Below, piece by piece: positions 14,101 to 23,208 of a stretch of 60,000 bases of DNA. Origin of the DNA: Symsagittifera roscoffensis. Lineage: Eukaryota > Xenacoelomorpha > Acoela > Convolutidae. Both the position numbers and the translations under genes were made by a program. The stretch's first letter is position 1. The number at the start of each line of letters is the position of its first letter. Location of the stretch: assembly GCF_963678635.1 (NCBI RefSeq), contig NC_087067.1, positions 58,082,287 to 58,142,286 on the forward strand. The letters are read 5' to 3'. The notes under the pieces were generated by a model. It searched no databases. It was not told the origin of the DNA and was given only the letters and a program-made list of their open reading frames with translations.

Positions 14101-14688
14101 TCCAGTAATCTGGGGTCTGGACCTACAAAGTTAACACTTGTAATTTTTTGAAACTTATTTTTTCAAAAAAAAAACATAAAAATTCACTTTAAGTCTTAAA
14201 TGATAGATTAAAACATCCTCCACGACACTGTTTATTCATAAGATCAGCTCTTTTCTACGTCCTGGTTGAATTTTTTAAACAAAGAAAACTGTTTTTTGCT
14301 GTTTTTTGATGATTTTTTTTGTACCCATGTGTCAGATTTTTTGGCATATAGGTACAGGTCAGAGGGCTGTGCCTCTTGAGCCAGCCTTCTGACAACTTTT
14401 TATTTTTTTTGACCTTCAGTTTAAGTGCTCAACGTGTGCGTCATTTTGCGCCTATTTCCAGTAATCTGGGGTCTGAACCTACAAAGTTAACACTTGTAAT
14501 TTTTTGAAACTTTTTTTTCACAAAACAAATAAATAAAAATTCTCTTTAAATCTTAAATGATAGATCAAATTATCCTCCAAGACACTGTTTATTAATAAGA
14601 TCAGCTCTTTTCTACGTCCTGGTTGAATTTTTTAAAGAAAAAATTGTTTTTTTTTTGCTGTTTTTTGATGATGTTTTTTTGTACCCAT
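11136..14688 (+). repeat. ~350-bp satellite array, left arm
   Basis: About ten tandem copies; the anchor GTACCCATGTGTCAG recurs near 11173, 11525, 11877, 12225, 12580, 12930, 13276 and 13620, with diverged versions near 13968 and 14321. Spacing is 345-355 bp. Each unit has a hairpin-rich segment, a GGTCTGAACCTACAAAG segment, and a T-run facing an A-run that varies in length. Several variants recur every second unit (about 702 bp), for example the CACAAAAAAAATAAATAAAA form near 11720 and 12422, which points to a dimeric higher-order pattern. The array stops inside a unit at GTACCCAT (14681-14688), where the retroelement begins. Confidence 0.95.
11173..11250 (+). repeat. Double hairpin conserved in each ~350-bp unit (example copy)
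   Basis: Two inverted repeats lie side by side. The first is GTACCCAT ... ATGGGTAC, whose inner bases also pair (TCTG with CAGA) around a short T-rich loop, giving a stem of about 16 positions with two mismatches. The second has the perfect 12-bp arms GTCAGAGGGCTG and CAGCCCTCTGAC around a 12-base loop. The pair is present in nearly every unit of both arms even where the A/T tracts between units vary. Known hammerhead core sequences were not seen in it. Whether it is transcribed, or is simply a fold-back DNA element, cannot be told from sequence. Confidence 0.8.
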
Positions 14689-14888
14689 TGAGTTAGGACC
14701 GAAGTGTATAACTCATAGAGTAATTTCGGATAGGGTACACCGTCTGCTCGTCACGCTATCTTATTTTCGGCCGGATAGATTCGTGCAACTTCTTAGTCTA
14801 ATACCAATCCTAATCTTACTCTTATACTATCTAGTCTCAGGTTGTTTAACTAGTCTCTGCTAGGCTCAATAGATCTAGGGTATACTGG

Positions 14889-14894
14889 TTTATT
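14889..14894 (-). promoter_or_regulatory. Candidate polyadenylation signal in putative LTR
   Basis: AATAAA on the minus strand, about 200 bases before the outer LTR end and downstream of the candidate TATA box. It is a plausible 3' processing signal, supported by motif and position only. Confidence 0.3.
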
Positions 14895-14955
14895 GCGGCT
14901 GCTGAAGTACTCGGGAGAGTCCAACTAATTTCTAAGTTAAATTCAAATCTCTCTG

Positions 14956-14983
14956 GTGCTGAAATTACAAGTAATTTCAGCAC
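14956..14983. repeat. Perfect 13-bp inverted repeat in putative LTR
   Basis: GTGCTGAAATTAC and its exact complement are separated by two bases. A second inverted pair, ATGATTGGTTA with TAACCAATCAT, lies close by at 15017-15073. Such stems occur in LTR R/U5 regions; their function here is unknown. Confidence 0.7.
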
Positions 14984-15639
14984 TTACAAATAAGTGGGTT
15001 GTTAGTTAGATGGATCATGATTGGTTAGTATTAAATACTTTACATTGGTAAAATATCTAATTTAACCAATCATAAAATGTATTTTAGATCAGGTTCCACC
15101 CATCCGGGTTTTACGGAGTTTTTTAGAATAGTTTTTCTGTTATTCGAAGGATGGATGATGGACGTTGGTATTTGGCGAACATCATATTTCTCTTCCGTTT
15201 TCTCTTGTTAGAGAAGTTCCAGGAAGCTGGAATTAGGGACATCAGACGTTGTGTCTTCTTGTGACAACGACTGAGTCTCCGCAACAAACTCAAATCTGAT
15301 TCCAGAATGGTTGGCTATGTCAGGTTTTTCTGTTCTTCGTGGAGAACTTCTTTTGTGTCTGATCTAGTTTGGGAATGGCGTGGAGATTGTGCGTGGAGGG
15401 GATGCCTGGTTACTCGGATCTGTACGTATACTTGAACATCGAGGTGGTCATTGGTCTAGTTCAATGAAGTCCTTTTCTGCGAAGTCAAGTCGTACTCTAA
15501 ATCCTTTGAGTTGTGATTGTGAGCGGCATATCGATTGTAGTTGGCCATTCTCTCTCGAGTGTAGTGGGGTCGTTTTGTCTTTAGATGTTCGTCCTTGGTG
15601 TTGTATTCTGATCTATGTATTGCATAATGTAATTTACAT

Positions 15640-15645
15640 TTTATA
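15640..15645 (-). promoter_or_regulatory. Candidate TATA box in putative LTR
   Basis: TATAAA on the minus strand, about 140 bases inside the inner LTR end. The position suits a U3 promoter. The call rests on motif and position alone in AT-rich DNA. Confidence 0.3.
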
Positions 15646-15730
15646 AAACTTTTATTAGTTTAATATTTTTTAATTATGATTTTAGTTAGTTGTTTTCACA
15701 AAAGCTTTTTGTTTTAGTTCGGTTATTTTG

Positions 15731-15758
15731 AAGAGTTACTCACCCTTGAGTAGCTCTT
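15731..15758. repeat. Imperfect 12-bp inverted repeat near inner LTR end
   Basis: AAGAGTTACTCA pairs with TGAGTAGCTCTT with one mismatch and a 4-base loop. It lies about 25 bp from the proposed inner LTR end. Confidence 0.6.
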
Positions 15759-15783
15759 ATTAAAAATAGTGGTGGGTGTCACA

Positions 15784-16708
15784 AAGCGTGGATGTAGCGC
15801 GGTGGGTTAGGCCGGCTATAGAGCATGCTCAGGACGTCCTTCCTGGTGGGTTAGGCCAGGAGTGGGAATATGATTTCATGCGGTTTTTGTGAGGGGTCCT
15901 GTTATGTGACAACGTTTTATGTTGGGTTAGTTGTGGTTTTTCTTATGTCTTGTTGGTTGTGTCCTTTTTTTCAAAAATCAAATTGTTTGTGGTATGGGTT
16001 TGTCTTTCGACTTTTTTGTGTTTTATTATTTCTTTCTGAGACTTTATAATAGTCTTCAAAAGAATAATTTATCCAGTTTTAAACTGGGTTAATCCGGTTT
16101 GGGTACCGTTGGTTTTCTTTTCTTAGTCATGCTGTTATTCTATGATTTGTGGTGTTTAGTAAGCTGCGTTGGTTAGTGTTGTTTAGTATATAATTCCTTT
16201 CCAACCGGGTTAAAGGAAAGTTTGAAACGTGTTATCTTGTGTTAGAGTTGTTGAGTGTAAAAACTTGAAACTGAAATTCATTATTTTAAACAATTCTTCG
16301 TGGGCGAGCTGTGCGAGTGTGGATAGAATTTCTGTGCGAATGAATGGAAATATCAAAAGGTTAGTACTGCATTTTCGTGTTATCAATTTACTACATAGAA
16401 TTTTTAATTTTACTGCTATTTATTGGGAAAAATTAAGTTACAAATTTTCATCATAATTAGATTTACTGCTGGGGAAAAAATTTAGAAATGAATTTACTGC
16501 ATTGGTATTAAATTTATTAATTTGTTGGTGCAAAAGATTAATATATTTTGAAATAGTTTGAAGAAGTTTTCGATTTTTTATTTTTCTTTTATGAATTTTT
16601 TAGATGATTGTCGGATGAAGGCTAAAAATCTAAAGAAAACATGGATAAGGAATGGCGAGTTTCTAATATTTGAATTAGTTAGTAATATGTATAAATCATA
16701 TTTTCCTG
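15784..16708. other. Non-coding 3' region between ORF-Z and putative LTR
   Basis: No ORF here has recognisable motifs or continues the element's genes. TGGGTTAGGCC occurs twice (about 15803 and 15847). Pyrimidine-rich stretches occur near 15965 and 16110 but none sits at a convincing polypurine-tract position. Otherwise I see nothing specific. Confidence 0.5.
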
Positions 16709-18517
16709 TTAGTCGTCGGGGAAAAAACCGTGGGGGAAGATGTCGTGGATGAGATCGGAAGTTGTTAGTAGTTTAGCTAAGATGCGGATGATATTTTTAG
16801 TCTGAGGCAGTGGCCAAAGCAATTGAAGTGCTTTAATGGTGTTTAGTTCTTCAGTGCCAACTGCAAACTCATAAGGTGTGTTTTGGATTAGATTATATAA
16901 TTTGTGATTGAATTTAGTGCTGTGGATGAATTCTAAAATGGGGATTTCTATAGGTTGTACAAACTCGTGTGGGATAAGGAAGGGTCGGGATTCTTCGGCG
17001 TTGAAGGTCTTGGTGATGGGGCAAAAGATTTACATTTGGGTTATGGGATCATAATTTCGAAGAATACCATGAAGGTTAGTATCTTGAATGCAATATGTGA
17101 AGTTTAGAAAAAATGGTGAAGTGTATTTGGAATTAATGAATTGAAAACGATGGTGTGGTTGTCTAGAAGGTGTGTGTAGGTCAAAGTGATTTTGGATGAA
17201 ACGATAATAACTATATGTGTGGGTTTGTTAAGTGCGCAACATAATATCGTGTGAGCAGTGCAAATCTCTTTCATGTGGTGCAAGGAAATGAAAGGTTAGT
17301 GAAAATATTTGGAAGCGTTCTTTAAAACTTTCGTAGGCTGGTGTGTCTGTTAGTGCTTCTGAAATAATGTGGTCAAACTTACGATCGAAGATGTTTAGTG
17401 TAAATACATATGGTGTTTTGATGAAAAATTTCTCGGTGATTTGTGGATTAGCGAAGCGATCGTCGTCTAAGAATTGATCTTGGTTAGCTCTGATGATGTT
17501 ATGATCATAATATTCTAGTGTATATTCATCTGCTCTAGGTGCAGTGTGTGTTTTTAGTGATTTTTTGTATCCAACGTATGTAAATTGTCTAGGTGTTAGT
17601 GGTGTAGTGAGTCGATATAGCATGTCCTTATTTCGTTCTATATCGATGTGAGTGCTAGATAAAGGTAAGCAAAGGGGATTAGTAAAATGATAATATGAGG
17701 TCCACGAAAGAGTGGGCATTAAAACATATTCGTCTACAAAGCTGCGTGTTTCGTTAGTGTCATGAGGGGTGTTTAAGGTGTATTGTGGAAATGAGGGTAA
17801 GGTGATAGCTAAAAATTCTTTCGTGTTATTGTGTTTGGGATGGTTGATATATTCACGGGCTGTTCCTGGTTTTGCTGGGAAAGGATGGTTGGGGAACTTT
17901 CTTTTAAAAGTGCGGTAAGCTCTATTAGTGTTGAGTGAAGATTCAGTAGATGTGGATGACGGTGCTAATGATTCAGTTTAAATTGAAGAGGGTGTAGGGG
18001 TAGGGGGGTTGGATGAATCTATTGTGGAAGAGATTTGGTTTTTGGTGGGGGTGTTAAGGTGGTAGGGTTGTTGTTGGAGGGTAATAAAATTATCTAGCTC
18101 TGGGGAGATTCGGGGGGTGTCGGGAGAATGAGATGATTGGTCTGAATGAAGTGAGGAGTAGGTTGGGGTAACTTGGGAAGCATAAGAGGGTGTAGAATTG
18201 ATTGGGTCAGGGTTAATTGGTAATATGGGTTGAAAAGGGGGTTGGAAAAAATTTGAAGAATTAGGGTGAAAATTATTGGATGGGGATGGTTCTGAGTCGG
18301 CAAATTCATCGGGGGTTTCAATATTCGGGTTATTGACTTGTGAGATGGAGTATAAAACTGAGATGTGTGAATTAGTGTCAGAATTCATGCCTGATGTTAC
18401 ATTACTAGGTGGGAAATCGGGTGGCGGAAAAGCGAAAAGTGGTATTATTGGGATTGGAGAGGTGAGGTTGGTTGGGTGGGAATTTGATCGGTGTAGGGAT
18501 CCAAGTTGTCGGCTCAT
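16709..18517 (-). pseudogene. ORF-Z: unrecognised ~600-codon ORF with three in-frame TAA stops
   Basis: One frame runs from an ATG at 18517 to a TAA at 16709-16711, broken only by TAA at 17978-17980, 17228-17230 and 17030-17032. The segments are 179, 249, 65 and 106 codons. The first ~190 residues are rich in Pro, Ser, Asn and Thr and look disordered. The rest looks globular, with mixed charged and aromatic residues, for example DQFLDDDRFANPQITEKFF about 320-340 codons in. I see no zinc finger, catalytic motif, signal peptide or membrane segment. The ATG overlaps the stop of the env tail frame as ATGA, an arrangement that fits reinitiation or coupling. Its place after env resembles the accessory position of complex retroviruses, but I do not recognise the family. 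Preservation of one frame over 1.8 kb argues it was a real protein. Confidence 0.65.
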
Positions 18518-18957
18518 CGTGGGCTAAAAAAATTATTATTTTGAGATTGAAAAGCGGTGGTATTGGGTTGTTCAATAATTTGTTCATAAGTATTATCATC
18601 TTGTGACTGGTGTGTCTTTATAATTTGGATGGTACTTTGTGATGTGGTTGATCGAAAATTTGGGTTATGTGTTATTGCTAAATTTCGAAAATTTTGTGGG
18701 ACTAGGGATAGTGGATGGTTATGTGGTAGGGGTGGTAATTGTGGTGCCGTTGGCGTTGCGTCTACCTTGTTATGTTCTTCGTCGTATGTGTTCTGTCGTG
18801 TTGCTATTTTTGTGTTGTATTCTTTTATTTGTGCGTCTGAAAGAATTTTGTTTATAGATGTAGAAAAGATTCCAAAAAATCCTGCAAAGAGTATGCGTGC
18901 TACGCTTGCTTGTCTATTTACTTGTGTGTGTATAGCACATTGTGTTATAGATTCCTT
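18514..18957 (-). pseudogene. Env C-terminal segment (frameshifted): membrane region and tail
   Basis: An open frame of 147 codons without its own ATG lies directly after the main Env-like ORF in another frame. It begins after a TAA at 18958-18960. Early on it has a short hydrophobic stretch (AGFFGIFS) followed by charged sequence and a Pro-rich, polar tail. The third frame between 18987 and about 18915 also holds a hydrophobic run with FIGFLFSLL. Together these suggest that the transmembrane anchor and cytoplasmic tail of the Env-like protein were separated from its ectodomain by one or two indels near 18990-18915. The TGA end overlaps the ATG of ORF-Z. An alternative is a separate small membrane protein. 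Confidence 0.5.
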
Positions 18958-18986
18958 TTAAAAGTGAGAAAAGAAATCCAATAAAG

Positions 18987-20471
18987 TTAAACATTGCGTA
19001 CAAAATAGTCAATTTTTTCTAAGATGTAATAGGGCCATCCTAGAAAATCAAAAATTTCATTTTTGAGTGTAACAAAGCTAAAAATGTTGATTGGTGATAT
19101 ATCTTGGGGACGGTATTTTTCACCGTTGAGATATATATAATCTTTAATGTCTTTAAAATATCCGCTATAGTCTTGTGTATAGATGTCAGCAAATCCTGCG
19201 GTTTCTGCAAGTTTGCGTAAGTTTTGGTCAATTGATTGTCTTTGTATAGTGTCCATTTGTGTTAATAGTTCTTGGAATTGTTGTGTTCTAATGTGATGTT
19301 GAATATCTGATTTTGAATATATTCCTATGGATTGTAAGTCTATATTTGGGTTTCGAGCAATAGCGCGAATGCTTTCTGGTGAAAATTTTTTGAGTGATTG
19401 CATTAATGTGGGATATGGAGTGAGAAGGTAATATTTATCTTCATCAGGGTTTAGTTGTACTACATTGTGGCCATTTTCTGATCCACATGGGACTGCGGTA
19501 TCCCAGAAATAGGTTCTTCGTGAAAGTGTGTCAACGAAATGTACTTTATTCTTATAAAAGATAGGGATTCTTTTATAACATCGTTTATCTTCAAAAACGT
19601 AGAGTGGTGATACTTTTTTAGTGCAAGTATAAAACCATAAGATGTTTCCTTCATAGTCTAAAAAATTTGATCTATTTCCTGATAATAAATATCCTGCATA
19701 GGGTATTTTTAATACTGCTAGTGCAAGTGATTGTAATATTTGTGTTCGTTCTAATTCGCATAGTTGGTGTAGTGTTTCTAATTCGGAGAGTGACATTTCT
19801 TGAAAAATTCGGCTAATCGTATAATCTAGTTTCATATCTAAGTGAATATCATAGTGGATATTACCAAAATATGTACTATTCATTAGTGATAGTTCTTGTA
19901 AACGTGTGCTTTGAGCGTCTTGTGGTTTTAGATGTCCACCAGGTTGACCTGTATTTCTTTGAAAATTAACTGGTATATATGATGTTCCTTCATTCAGGGG
20001 TTTTCTTGTGGCGTATGGGTCGACTTTTATTTTTCCAGTGGTCATGTCGAATCCATTTTCGTATTCAACTAGTATTTCAGAGTATTGTGTTTTGTGAAGT
20101 GGATTTCTATATTTACATGCAAGTTCTGTTTCTTGATAAACTTGAAAACGTGTTAATTTATTTTCTATATTGTGGATGTTTCGAAAATCAGAACTTATTT
20201 TTCGTAATGGATTTACTTTGTCATATGGTATTGATTGTATAAAATATTTTTCGTGAAATTTTATCATGCGAGCGTGTATTTTTGCTACTTGAAATGTTGT
20301 ACATGTGTCTTCAGGGAACCAAACAATTGTTGCTTGTGTTCGTGTTGTAGGGTCGCAATAACCTTGATCACTTTTACAAGGTAATCTCATTCCTTGATAG
20401 ATCATTGTGTTGTCTGATAAATCTCGTGTGAGTTGTATTTTTTCTAGTTGTATTTTCCAATCGAAAAACAT
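18987..20471 (-). CDS. Env-like glycoprotein, main segment (494 aa)
   Basis: The ORF starts at an ATG at 20471 and is intact. It lies downstream of integrase in the position of env in errantivirus-like elements. It has at least eight cysteines, an early C-x6-C cluster (residues 32-39), N-glycosylation sequons such as NST and NRS, many aromatic residues, and a helical mid-part (residues ~220-260). I see no furin site with an adjacent fusion peptide and cannot assign it to a fusion-protein class. It has no signal peptide; that is carried by the preceding ORF, whose stop overlaps this ATG (TAATG). A one-base indel in the A9 run at 20488-20496 probably split one protein into two. Identification as Env rests on position, Cys/glycan content and the upstream signal peptide, not on a recognised domain. 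Confidence 0.6.
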   Translation of the reverse strand: MFFDWKIQLEKIQLTRDLSDNTMIYQGMRLPCKSDQGYCDPTTRTQATIVWFPEDTCTTFQVAKIHARMIKFHEKYFIQSIPYDKVNPLRKISSDFRNIHNIENKLTRFQVYQETELACKYRNPLHKTQYSEILVEYENGFDMTTGKIKVDPYATRKPLNEGTSYIPVNFQRNTGQPGGHLKPQDAQSTRLQELSLMNSTYFGNIHYDIHLDMKLDYTISRIFQEMSLSELETLHQLCELERTQILQSLALAVLKIPYAGYLLSGNRSNFLDYEGNILWFYTCTKKVSPLYVFEDKRCYKRIPIFYKNKVHFVDTLSRRTYFWDTAVPCGSENGHNVVQLNPDEDKYYLLTPYPTLMQSLKKFSPESIRAIARNPNIDLQSIGIYSKSDIQHHIRTQQFQELLTQMDTIQRQSIDQNLRKLAETAGFADIYTQDYSGYFKDIKDYIYLNGEKYRPQDISPINIFSFVTLKNEIFDFLGWPYYILEKIDYFVRNV

Positions 20472-21133
20472 TATTTCTTGGTATCCTTTTTTTTTGTGTC
20501 TGCTTTGCAGTTTGATGGGTTATTTATACCAATGTGTGGTATCCAATGTTTATCGTGTATGTCATAGGTTAATCGTCCGTGTGCGCCATTATATGGATAT
20601 TTATCATCTAGTTTTATATGTCCTTGGTATCTTTCAAGTTGTGATTGATGTACAGAGTCTGAAAAAACTTGAAAGTATACTAACTTTCTTTCTGAGTTTT
20701 TATTTTGTGTGATGTTTAGTCTAAGTAATTCGTTTTTACAATCTTCGGGATTGAGATGTAAAAGTCGTTCTATATTACTCTGGTAGAATGATTCATGGTC
20801 AAGTCGGTTTTTATTTCCGTTCGAAACTTGTGAACAATGTACCTTCTTTTCGGAAAATGTTGCTGTGAATTTATATCCTGTAACTGTTGTTGCTCGGGCT
20901 TTTGAATAGAGTGTTGCTATTACATTTGTAGTTTCTATAGCTTGTGGTTCTGTTTCGCATTGTGATACTTGATTTATTGCATACTCGTGTAGTGTTTTTT
21001 GTTCGTTTTCTTCACAATCGTAATGTGTTACTAATAAATCTTGGGGTCCTGTGCGGGGAGAAGGGTTGATGTTTTGATTTGAGGTTACTAGAAAAAGGAG
21101 TTGGAGAAAAACTAATATTTTTAGAATATACAT
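20471..21133 (-). CDS. Env-like glycoprotein, N-terminal segment with signal peptide (220 aa)
   Basis: The ATG at 21133 is followed by a classic signal peptide (MYILKILVFLQLLFLVTS). The mature part has five cysteines and an NIT sequon and is hydrophilic. It ends in a Lys-rich stretch coded by an A9 run and overlaps the next ORF by one base. Read together, the two segments look like one secreted or membrane-anchored ectodomain; a slip or programmed shift in the A-run would connect them. The start overlaps the end of ORF-Y by 13 bases. Identification as an envelope protein follows from context. Confidence 0.6.
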   Translation of the reverse strand: MYILKILVFLQLLFLVTSNQNINPSPRTGPQDLLVTHYDCEENEQKTLHEYAINQVSQCETEPQAIETTNVIATLYSKARATTVTGYKFTATFSEKKVHCSQVSNGNKNRLDHESFYQSNIERLLHLNPEDCKNELLRLNITQNKNSERKLVYFQVFSDSVHQSQLERYQGHIKLDDKYPYNGAHGRLTYDIHDKHWIPHIGINNPSNCKADTKKKDTKK

Positions 21134-22260
21134 GTGTATGATAATCCTGAGTATGGATTATAAAATGTAATGTAACCAATTGTGTTTTTGGTGTATCTGT
21201 CGTATTTATATATTACTTCAGTGGTTATAAATGGTGGTGGTAGTGATTGAGCTGTTATGTTTGCTGTGTTTAATGGGTAGGGATGTTGAGCAATGTTGTT
21301 CAACTTAACTGTGATTTCAAACTTTAATTGTAAACTGTTTTGTTGGAGTATTTGGATATTGTGTTCACGGATATCGTCGTGAATGTCTTGTCGATATTGT
21401 AATCTATTAAGTGCCCAGTTGTGAAGGCGGTTACTTTCTAGATGTTGACCAAATAATGGTGGAGGTGCTGTAAATGTATTCCAATCTAGTCTTAAAGGAA
21501 TATTTGTTGATGATTGTTCTCGATATCTTGCGTCGAGGTTGTTTGGAAAATTTAAGTTGAAAGGTGTCGGTGAAACTTGACTAAGTGATGGTGTTGATGG
21601 AAGTGATAATGTTTCTGGTAGTGATGAAGATATTGTATCTGTAGAAATATCTATGGGGTCATTGGTTAAGTTTGGTTCACCTTAAGTGAGAGAATGTGTG
21701 GTCCAATATGGTAGTCGTGATGTTTGGTTTGGGGGGTTAAAAGGATTTTCACGTATTTGTTCAGATGTTGGTGTTGAACCTAAGTAATCTGAGGGTAGGC
21801 TTGAAGTACTTCGTTGTGACTGAAGTGTAGGGGTTTCTGGTAAGATACCAGTGGGATTTTCTGGAGTGCTTTGTGATGGTGATTGAGGTATTTCAAAATG
21901 AACTCGGGGAGTTTGAAAAATTCTATTTCGTCGGGGATGTATAATTTGTCTATTTATTTCTGTTGTGTTTTGATTCTGGCTAAGATTTCGTATTCTACTT
22001 AGTTCTTGTGGTAGTGTTGGGTATAGGTTATATGTTGGTTCACTTAGGGATGCTTAGTTATATCGTTGAACTGGTTCTAGTGGTTCAGTTAAACGAGCGT
22101 GTCGTTCTCCAAAGGTGTAGGGGTTATCTTGAAAAGAAATTCGTGTAGATGTTTGAGGTTTTTGAGTAGTTGAAGGTGTTGTTGGGTTATCTTGGGATGA
22201 TGTCGGTGAAGACTGACTTTGTGACTGTGGGGTAGCAATTTTTGATAGACTTTTGATTGA
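21121..22260 (-). pseudogene. ORF-Y: unrecognised Ser/Pro/Gln-rich ORF without Met, two in-frame TAA stops
   Basis: One frame stays open for 380 codons from 22260 to the TAA at 21121-21123 except for TAA at 22054-22056 and 21682-21684. The segments are 68, 123 and 186 codons. The frame contains no ATG at all and is bounded upstream by TAA at 22261-22263, so it must have been reached by splicing, frameshifting or a mutated start. The first ~230 residues are rich in Ser, Pro, Thr and Gln and look disordered. The last ~140 look globular (for example LHNWALNRLQYRQDIHDDI) and end in an aromatic, hydrophobic stretch. No known domain is recognised. Possible roles include an N-terminal part of a spliced Env precursor or a separate accessory protein. 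Confidence 0.6.
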
Positions 22261-22265
22261 TTATT

Positions 22266-22454
22266 TTAGTGAACAAGTTTATGTTTATTATAATATTTTT
22301 CCAAAAAAAGAATTAGAAGGATTGTTGCTAGGGCAAATGTGAGGATTGCTTTCTTTATACATTTACATATGGTCAAAATGAGGGATGATAAAAATGTTAG
22401 GAAAATTACAAATAATAGAAAAATATCAGTTCTACTGAAAATAGTTCGTATCAT
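22266..22454 (-). CDS. Small hydrophobic protein, likely two membrane segments (62 aa)
   Basis: ATG-initiated ORF with two hydrophobic runs (about residues 11-28 and 37-51) separated by the basic, Cys-containing CKCIKKA. It lies between integrase and ORF-Y on the element's coding strand. Its size and two-helix layout resemble small viroporin-like or leader proteins, but AT-rich DNA easily gives hydrophobic short ORFs, so it may be chance. No family is recognised. Confidence 0.35.
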   Translation of the reverse strand: MIRTIFSRTDIFLLFVIFLTFLSSLILTICKCIKKAILTFALATILLILFLEKYYNKHKLVH

Positions 22455-22551
22455 TTAGACAAGTTGTATGAATTGTACCTGTGGATATAATCAAGGGTTT
22501 TGGAAAGTTGGAGAAATAGTTCGAATATAGTGTAGAAAATTGAAAAAAATG

Positions 22552-22683
22552 TTACAAAAAAATAATTAAGATTATTAGAAAAGATTCAAGTATATCAAAA
22601 AGAAATATTATAAAAGTTGCAAGTATCGTAAAAAATTGTTTGAGGTTTATGAAAATTTTAGTGACTGTTTGATAGAAGAGCAT
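22552..22683 (-). CDS. Tiny hydrophobic ORF (43 aa)
   Basis: It starts at ATG 22683 and ends at TAA 22552-22554. The C-terminal two-thirds is almost entirely hydrophobic (ATFIIFLFDI, then FLIILIIFL). After the stop the same frame stays open to about 22440. It may be the first part of a longer membrane protein continuing into the 62-aa ORF through a stop and a frameshift, or it may be chance. Confidence 0.25.
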   Translation of the reverse strand: MLFYQTVTKIFINLKQFFTILATFIIFLFDILESFLIILIIFL

Positions 22684-23208
22684 TTAAGAAATGACTTCTT
22701 GATCGAATATTTTTTGCTGTTTGGGGCGATTTTCAAGTGTGGTCGGATTATTTATTAGTTTTTTGACAAGTGGGTTGAGTTTTGTAAAAAATTGTTGGGG
22801 GCAATTTTTATGGTGATCGGGAGGTCGTCTTTTTCTTTATTTTTGTCTGTCAAATGATCCGGGGTATGGTGAGATTTTTGTACTTTAGGCTAATTAAAAT
22901 GTTCATTTTGTTACTTTAGGCTAAGTTAACAAATTTGTTTGGGGGGTATTTGTGGTCTGAGTTGGGGAAATATTGTTGATCTTTGGGTTATTAGATAAGG
23001 GAGGGGTATGGGATTATGGTGATATTTATTTTAGTTGTCAAGTTGGAGTGGTTTGCTTATTTTTGACCTGGAGGTCGTAAAGTTATAGTTATAGATATGC
23101 CTGGCGTTTTATATGATTCGTCTAATTGATCTTAGTTTGAGTTAGAGAAGGTGACGGATTGGATGAATCCTATTGGTCTAAATTTGAACTAGAATCATTG
23201 CGTGTTTG
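22684..23208. other. Non-coding stretch between integrase end and downstream ORFs
   Basis: No open frame of note. The 13-bp sequence TACTTTAGGCTAA occurs twice in direct orientation, at 22880-22892 and 22912-22924, 32 bp apart. The region lies where a splice acceptor for a subgenomic env message would be expected, but no specific acceptor can be chosen. Confidence 0.45.

Larger units (their letters stand above)
14689..15783 (-). repeat. Putative 3' LTR of the retroelement
   Basis: On the minus strand this segment starts TGTGACACCC and ends CCTAACTCA, giving the TG...CA ends typical of LTRs, and its outer end abuts a satellite unit. It contains a TATAAA (15640-15645) and an AATAAA (14889-14894) in the order expected for U3 and R/U5. 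No second copy exists in the window to confirm it, because the 5' LTR is missing. No convincing polypurine tract lies just outside the inner end at 15784, so that boundary is uncertain. A short plus-strand ORF at 15380-15646 is not supported by anything else. Confidence 0.55.

Noticed and set aside
11136-14688. CRISPR array
   Set aside because: The repeat is ~350 bp with no short-repeat/unique-spacer structure, and the context is eukaryotic satellite DNA.
16104-16130. Polypurine tract at the minus-strand purine run near 16110
   Set aside because: It is not followed by a TG-starting LTR end and lies about 330 bp inside the proposed LTR boundary, so the LTR inner edge is left uncertain.
15380-20712. 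Plus-strand ORFs such as 15380-15646, 18629-18961 and 20407-20712
   Set aside because: They lie opposite the element's genes or in its LTR, lack motifs, and have the Phe/Cys/Val-rich look of antisense frames.
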